Part shown: positions 59,262-64,000 of the stretch, one piece after another | How the letters are laid out: each line of letters begins with the position of its first letter | How positions within the stretch are numbered: the first letter of the stretch is position 1 | Source of the DNA: Capsicum annuum | Lineage: Eukaryota > Streptophyta > Magnoliopsida > Solanales > Solanaceae | NCBI RefSeq assembly: GCF_002878395.1 | Contig: NC_061119.1 | Location: forward strand, 47,712,404 to 47,776,403 | Direction of reading: 5' to 3' | DNA length: 64,000 nt | Notes under the pieces: generated by a model | What the model was told of the DNA's origin: nothing | What the model saw: the letters and a program-made list of their open reading frames with translations, nothing else | Databases searched by the model: none | Made by a program: the position numbers and the translations under genes

Positions 59262-60068
59262 AGAAGGAAGATTCTTGATGATTGATGGAGGAATTTCCTT
59301 GAAATTGGACCTTCAAGCTTAATTATGCAACCCTAGTTGTTTTTCTCTTTTAGTTCTCTTGGATGATGAACTTAAAATGTTAGTACAGTTATAATGTAAT
59401 TAGGAACTATATATTTCATAGGGTTAAGTTTAGGGATGTGTAAGGAGTGTTAAAAGACTTAATTACCCTCAAAATAACTCAAAACAGAGTGTTTAAGTCA
59501 CTTGAAACCATGAGATGTGCGCCGCATATGATATCCCATATATTTACATAGGTGCCGCATATGATATCACCTAAATTTAGATAGGCGCCGCATATGATAT
59601 CGCCTATATCTACATAGGCGCCGGATATGCTATCGCCTATATTTACATAGGCGCCGCATATGCTTTCCAGTGGCCATATGCGATTGGCTAGGCGACGCAC
59701 TCTACTTTGCAAAGCCATAACTCCTAGCTCGAGTGTTGGATTTTGATAAAATTGGTATCTTTGGAAAGCTAATTCGATTCTCTATAATTTAGTGGGTAGA
59801 AATATGTAGAAATAATACATTAACATATATTTATACTCGTTCAAATATGACCCTTATGAAATCAAACACTAAAGCTTGATGGATTGAAAATCTCTTAGCT
59901 CGTATTACCTTAAGTGACTCATATGAACATGATTAATGCATCATAAGCTATCTTATCTCTAAGATACTCATTGTAAGTTATGTACTCAAGTATGAATCAC
60001 AGGATAGGATATTTCATATGTAGGAAAAATGGTTCGTCTCCTAGCTTAGAAACATGCGGGGTATTACA
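57010..60068 (-). repeat. 5' LTR of the TR-GAG element
   Basis: The plus strand starts TGTAATGCCCTG and ends GGGGTATTACA. It is collinear with 51838-54911 across its length with scattered substitutions and small indels. It carries the 33-bp tandem array at 59520-59665 and the predicted splice donor at 59253-59261. Confidence 0.92.
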
Positions 60069-60073
60069 TTATA

Positions 60074-60142
60074 CTAGTAGAAGAGTTAGCTTGTGATCAC
60101 TTGTGGTCCTAACGTCTCGGGATAGATTTTCGAGGCGATACA
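60074..60142 (+). repeat. Distal end of the gypsy A 3' LTR
   Basis: AGAGTTAGCTTGTGATCACTT followed by the terminal GAGGCGATACA resembles the end of the element D LTR (GTTAGCTTGTG.TCACTTGTGACC ... GGGGCGTTACA). It was separated from its first part by the TR-GAG insertion. Confidence 0.75.
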
Positions 60143-60147
60143 TCTAC

Positions 60148-60580
60148 CTTAGAATGCTTGACTTGAGTAGTTTCTTCATGATTTGTCTGAAGGAAATCCA
60201 AGATCTGCTTTGTAGTTAGGCAAGCTAAGATCCAATTATACTCATTAGGATCAATGCCACACACTAGTATCTTCTTCGCTTTATAATTCTTCTCTATCTT
60301 CTTTTTGTCAACATCATCAAAGTCTTTCATAGTTTTAGGAACTTCTATGGTCACATCACCATCTTTCACTGATCTAGTGAGAACAAATGGACCATCCTCT
60401 ATAATATCCCAGAGCCACAGTCTTCATCCATGATGAAGCCATGCATCCTTGTTTTTCACCACCTATAAAATTCACCGTTAGATCTCGAGAGTCTAGTGGT
60501 AGACTGGCCTTCTTCTAAACTTGGAGAAGCTGTCTTTTTACTAATCAGGATCTTTCAAAGGTGTTAGTCATTATAAGGAA
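60148..60580 (-). pseudogene. gag of the SIRE element, N-terminal segment
   Basis: Read on the minus strand from the PBS side, it gives SNGEFYRW, a stop, KTRMHGFIM, a frameshift, then the open part VKDGDVTIEVPKTMKDF and YKAKKILVCGIDPNEYN and TTQVKHSKVD. These are the classic N-terminal features of SIRE gag (FNG..Y..WK.RM, KAKKIL.CGI, TTQVK.SK). It is cut at the gypsy A insertion and resumes at 46533. Confidence 0.78.
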
Positions 60581-60599
60581 GTCCCCCTCTGATCCTAAA
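60581..60599 (-). promoter_or_regulatory. Degenerate primer-binding site of the SIRE element
   Basis: The minus strand reads TTTAGGATCAGAGGGGG next to the LTR, corresponding to TTTGGTATCAGAGC in intact relatives. Confidence 0.6.
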
Positions 60600-61501
60600 T
60601 GAAGGGGTTGAGGGTAGTTAGTAGCTCTTCAACTCAGGGAACTGTTCCTAGAATCATGCAACTAATTGTAACTAGGAGAGATATCAAATGTAAAGTGTAG
60701 GAACATAATAAATAGTAGGAATTTTCATGTGGAAACTCCTTTCTCATGGGAGAAAAAACCACGACCTGCCTCTAGGATTTCAACCTCCACTATATTCAAG
60801 CAACTCCTTAAATACGGGATTACACTTGAGGATTAAACTCTTAATCCTCGCTCTCTCCTAGTAATAACTCTATTAATAGGAACCACAGGCAGTAACTCTA
60901 TTGCTCACCATCCAGCTAACTCTAACTGGACTCCACAATAAGCAATAACTCTACTACTCATCCTCCAGCTAACTCTAACTGGCCTTCTCAAGATAACTCT
61001 AGCTTGAAGTAATCACCTAACTCTAGATAACTACATTGAGATGGTTATACCACAACACCTACTGAACGTCATAAGAAAGCGTAGGTAAGCAATTGAGTAC
61101 ATATTATAACGGCTCAACTACAACAAGGAAATAATGATATAACTCGATGAGCAATAGGTTCCCTGTTGTAGTTCCAGCCTTTGATTTATAGTGCTGCGAC
61201 ACTTCTGAAAGATATTTAGTTATAGGTATATGGAAGTGTTAGTTTTATTATTGAATAAGTTGAGTATTATATATTATATCACAAGAAAACCTAGAAGCAT
61301 TCTCATTGGTTAAGGGAAAGAGGTGGCAGTAAGTTTTCACTAACTCTTGTACTATGTGTTATCTAGAAAGGTGACTGTGATAACAACGGTGAGCCCAACC
61401 TATTCCCTAATACATAAAGTCGTTTTTCATCACAACAGAAGCTTCCAGGGAATTGGTCCCAAACTATGAATTTGTCCATCATCAAAACCAAGGACTTAAC
61501 A
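60600..61501 (-). repeat. 5' LTR of the SIRE element
   Basis: Plus-strand ends are TGAAGGGGTTGAGGG and GGACTTAACA. It is collinear with 41418-42358 but has one fewer AGCTAACTCTAACTGG unit in the 60860-61030 tandem region. Confidence 0.9.
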
Positions 61502-61506
61502 ATTAT

Positions 61507-61914
61507 TATTAGTTGAATCTGCATTAGAGGCTTGTACTAGTGACAACTAGACCTGGGTTGTATTTTTGAGATTTGTATCTTGTTTATTTATATATTTGGG
61601 ATTCTTCCATTTCTTCTGTTTCTGCTTTTAAATTTCGTTTAACTTTTGTTCTTTGGGTTGGGTTAGTCTTACTTGTTCAGTAGGTGTGACAAGTGACATT
61701 ATGTGTTAATTTTTGGATCGTGACCACTTAGAGCCCCTAGTTCGTTGGTTTCATTAGTACAAGTTGATTCGAGTAGAGTCTTGTGGATTGGTGTGGAGAA
61801 ATCTTTTATCCTCCATGAAAGTCTACATGACTTTTGGAGATTTTCATTTCTTCATTCTATTTCAAGCATTTAGAGCTTTGTATAACTTGAAAAATTATTA
61901 TTCACTCTATCAAG
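61507..61914 (+). other. Leader-like sequence before a decayed gypsy gag
   Basis: T-rich non-coding sequence without LTR ends. From its position it is probably the 5' leader of the gag remnant that follows. Confidence 0.35.
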
Positions 61915-62480
61915 TATGGTGAACACGTATTCTTTTGTGGATAGAGATATAGAAATTATGCCTTTGGTGTGCGATAAGAATAGGGTCTGGGGAGAACTTC
62001 AAATTGGGATATCTAAACCAACTAGAGGTCCGGTTAGAGTTGCTAGTGGTGATAGGTCTATTGGGCTTGAAGGCTGAGGCCACTGTAGGTACCATCTACG
62101 AATACACTTATGATTGAGGATTGTTTGGTTTAAGTGTTGGATTTTCTTAAGAGGGTGGCTCCTATTATGGCTCAACATGTTATTTTGAGGCTTTAGACTC
62201 CAGATACACATGTAACTACTACTAATTTCCCTTGTGTTGATGAGGTATTATAAGGGATTGCTCCATATCCAGTGACTTTACCCTTTATGATATATAGACT
62301 TCGTGAGGAAAGGGCCCTCTTATTATAATGAAAATCCTAGGTTTGATGCTTATATGTTGTTGCTTGGTTTCTGTGAGAAGTTGCACAAATTGGGTTTGGT
62401 GGATTCTAATAGAGTAGGCTTTACTTCTTTTTAGTTTTTAGGCCAGCTAAATGGTAGTGGAGGCACTATATTTATGTAAA
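61915..62480 (+). pseudogene. Decayed gypsy gag fragment
   Basis: Starting at an ATG near 61917 (MVNTYSFVDRDI), the frame is broken by several stops. Later it yields ENPRFDAYMLLLGFCEKLHKLGLVDSN and VGFTSF then FLGQLNG, which resembles the plant gypsy gag core pattern (E.L..LGL....V...TF.L.G). No knuckle follows. At about 62480 it ends abruptly against minus-strand element sequence. Assignment rests on pattern memory only. Confidence 0.45.
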
Positions 62481-62484
62481 TACA

Positions 62485-64000
62485 GGATCAGGTATATTGA
62501 TGAGCAGACAGAATAACAAGTAAACGTATAAGGATACTTAATGAGTCAAATGATGGAATGAGCAGTTGCAAACGACTGAATACTAGAACCTCCTCTAATG
62601 TATACCTCTCCAGATATATTTTTAACCTTCGATGCATGTGCATTCTTAAACATCGTACTTGATCAATGTATCCCTTATTGAGAGGGCCTAATAATTGACT
62701 ACCAACTGCCACTATTGTACAGAAAAAATACCAAACCTTAAAGTAATACTAACATTATTTCTTATGATATATCACCACAACCCCCTAAGGCTGTTTGATC
62801 ATATTTCTATAACCATTTTTTGTAAAATTTATACTCTAACTAGGCACGTTATTCCACGTATATACATAATCTAAGATGTTCACACAACAATTTACCCCTC
62901 TTCAAATGTCCGAAATTTTTTTCTTATAACCAATTAACCAATACTATGTCTTGATCTATTTTAGGCACAAATGATAACTCTAAGTCTAAGTTTCACTCCT
63001 CGATATTTTCAACTCTAATCTTTGATCGCACATTATTGCTATTTTTTTTGTGAAACAAATCACAATGGGTAATTCCTACTCATATATTCCTACCAAATGA
63101 TAACAACACTTATCCCTGAGCTTGCTAGCCTCACAAGGATTCAAAAATATAGGTCATTACCTACTCAATATAATCAAATGCACGTATTCTATAGGGATGA
63201 TCTACGTACTCGCCTGGGAAAATGTATTATAAAGCATCTATGCCTAGTTGAACAGCTAGGGATACTCTTAATTAATTAACACTAGTGAGAGACATTTACC
63301 TAACAGTCAAAGCTATCAGTGTACCTTACACTTATAAAGACCCAATTAATTACCTCTACTCTAAAATTATACATTACCCTAAAGCTTATGGATATATAAT
63401 CGAGGAAATGCTGAATATCCTCCATGTATTTAAATCCTATAAGTACTAATGGGATCACGCGTAGAAGCTTTTGAACTTGAAAACCCACTAAACTTTTTGC
63501 AACATTTATATCGAGATATGACACTTTCTATCTCGGTAGTTAAACAACCCTTAACTGAAAAGACATATGAGTAATCCCCCCATAGATGATACTGCAATAA
63601 CCAACACCAATACAATTATAATGGTAAAGTCCACCTGAATCTCTATATATCTTTATTCTATAAGCAAGTAGGAACCAGAAAGGTCAAACTCCATAAGTTA
63701 TCTTGAATCTTAGTTTAAGTCTTGTGGCTGAGCTTTTGGCTGTAAACTTCCATTTGGAATGCTAGCATCTGGCCCATTGGCCTGATTTGAGGTTACCTTA
63801 TTAGAATGAATCCGTATGACGATTAAGCAGAATATGAATTAGAAGTAACTCTTTATAAGTTAGCTTTGTCGCACGATCTAGATCATGAAAGAAGGTTAAA
63901 ATTCCTAAATGCCTAAGCATCTCCACCATTATAAATGTGGTGAACAATACATTCATAAGTGGGACTCTACTAGTCGCAACTTCGTAGACTCCCTGGGATA
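62485..64000 (-). mobile_element. Interior of a second C-like, pol-less minus-strand gypsy element
   Basis: The final 170 bases (AAATTCCTAAATGCC, TATAAATGTGGTG.ACA, ACTCTACTAGTCGC, AGACTCCCTGGGATA) match the leader beside the PBS of gypsy C (4780-4880) and of the TR-GAG element (56890-56990). The window therefore ends just before its PBS. The rest is AT-rich and non-coding and resembles the C interior in style. No pol or gag motif is seen. The left boundary is uncertain. Confidence 0.5.

Larger units (their letters stand above)
51838..60068 (-). mobile_element. TR-GAG-like gypsy element: long LTRs, gag only
   Basis: LTRs at 51838-54911 (3074 bp) and 57010-60068 (3059 bp) begin TGTAATGCCC and end GGGTATTACA. 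The duplication TTATA is exact (51833-51837, 60069-60073). The minus orientation is set by the PPT at 54912 and the PBS left of 57010. The 2.1 kb interior carries gag and non-coding sequence but no pol. LTRs this long with a gag-only interior fit the TR-GAG class of non-autonomous plant gypsy elements; that the donor is a Tekay-type chromovirus is inferred from gag similarity to element D. Confidence 0.88.
46539..60142 (+). mobile_element. Gypsy element A, inserted in the SIRE gag and itself interrupted
   Basis: The 5-bp duplication TCTAC lies exactly at 46534-46538 and 60143-60147. Removing the element restores the gag reading HSKVDM. The left end TATAGTACCTCGTAC matches the 3' LTR start TGTAATACCCCGTAC with substitutions. 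The right end is GAGGCGATACA. It contains only a ~310-base piece of the 5' LTR, about 2.6 kb of non-coding interior and a complete 3' LTR split by the TR-GAG element. gag, pol and PBS are missing. Confidence 0.85.
41418..61501 (-). mobile_element. SIRE-type Ty1/copia element without pol, host of a nested insertion
   Basis: Matching LTRs (41418-42358, 941 bp; 60600-61501, 902 bp) start TGAAGGGG on the plus strand and end ACTTAACA. The 5-bp duplication ATTAT is exact (41413-41417, 61502-61506). The orientation is minus: the PPT region lies at 42359 and the PBS left of 60600. Removing the nested gypsy (46539-60147, one TSD included) leaves about 6.5 kb. gag and an env-like 3' region are recognisable, but no protease, integrase, RT or RNase H motif is found between them. 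It would be mobilised only in trans. Confidence 0.88.

Noticed and set aside
59479..59718. 79-codon minus-strand frame with repeated ICGAY.N.GD units
   Set aside because: It is the translation of the 33-bp LTR tandem array. The period is a multiple of three by chance, and the other LTR does not keep the frame open.
60109..60369. A complete small gene starting MKDGDVTIEVPK
   Set aside because: The Met is internal to SIRE gag. The recognisable gag sequence continues upstream through a frameshift to the PBS, and the last residues read into the gypsy A LTR end.

Overview
This window reads as nuclear DNA from a flowering plant, most likely Solanaceae (Solanum/Capsicum-like). The reasons are AT-rich spacers, long Ty3/gypsy LTRs with tRNA-iMet-type primer sites (TTGGTATCAGAGC), a SIRE-type Ty1/copia element, an Au-like SINE, Stowaway and hAT MITEs, and a tau-class glutathione S-transferase close to solanaceous homologues. 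That GST (minus strand, two exons, 32097-33285) is the only intact host gene I can support. Nearly everything else is transposable elements, most of them broken or non-autonomous. There are three 100-base N gaps (561-660, 11395-11494, 34207-34306).

Layout. 1-6726: a minus-strand, pol-less gypsy element ('C') with an LTR tail, PPT, non-coding interior, PBS and truncated 5' LTR. 6727-8391: plus-strand 3' end of a SIRE-type copia element. 8830-9453: decayed RNase H fragment. 9577-16453: complete non-autonomous CACTA element (TSD GGT) with palindromic subterminal repeats, an 87-88 bp minisatellite, a GC-rich core and a SINE fragment. 16454-19951: AT-rich spacer with a ~122 bp tandem array. 19952-29361: full-length but inactivated Tekay/Del-type chromovirus ('D', TSD TATTT). 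29362-32096: spacer with an intact hAT MITE (TSD AGAAAGAG). 32097-33285: GST gene with a Stowaway in its intron and inverted MITEs upstream. 34754-36174: MULE-like element. 36175-41412: AT-rich spacer and repeat fragments.

41418-61501 is a three-level nest, resolved by exact target-site duplications. A minus-strand SIRE copia that kept gag and an env-like 3' region but has no recognisable pol (TSD ATTAT) was hit in gag by a plus-strand gypsy ('A', TSD TCTAC). The 3' LTR of A was then hit by a minus-strand gypsy with ~3.07 kb LTRs that encodes only gag (TR-GAG-like, TSD TTATA). A small hAT-like MITE also sits in the SIRE gag. 61507-64000 holds a decayed plus-strand gypsy gag and the interior of another minus-strand, C-like element.

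The most interesting signal is shared by several gypsy families. A consensus 5' splice site (AAG|GTATGT type) lies inside the LTR just downstream of a telo-box leader. In both elements that retain gag (D and TR-GAG), a polypyrimidine-AG 3' splice site lies three bases before the gag start codon. Splicing would remove the rest of the LTR and the primer-binding site, separating a translatable gag mRNA from the priming-competent genomic RNA.
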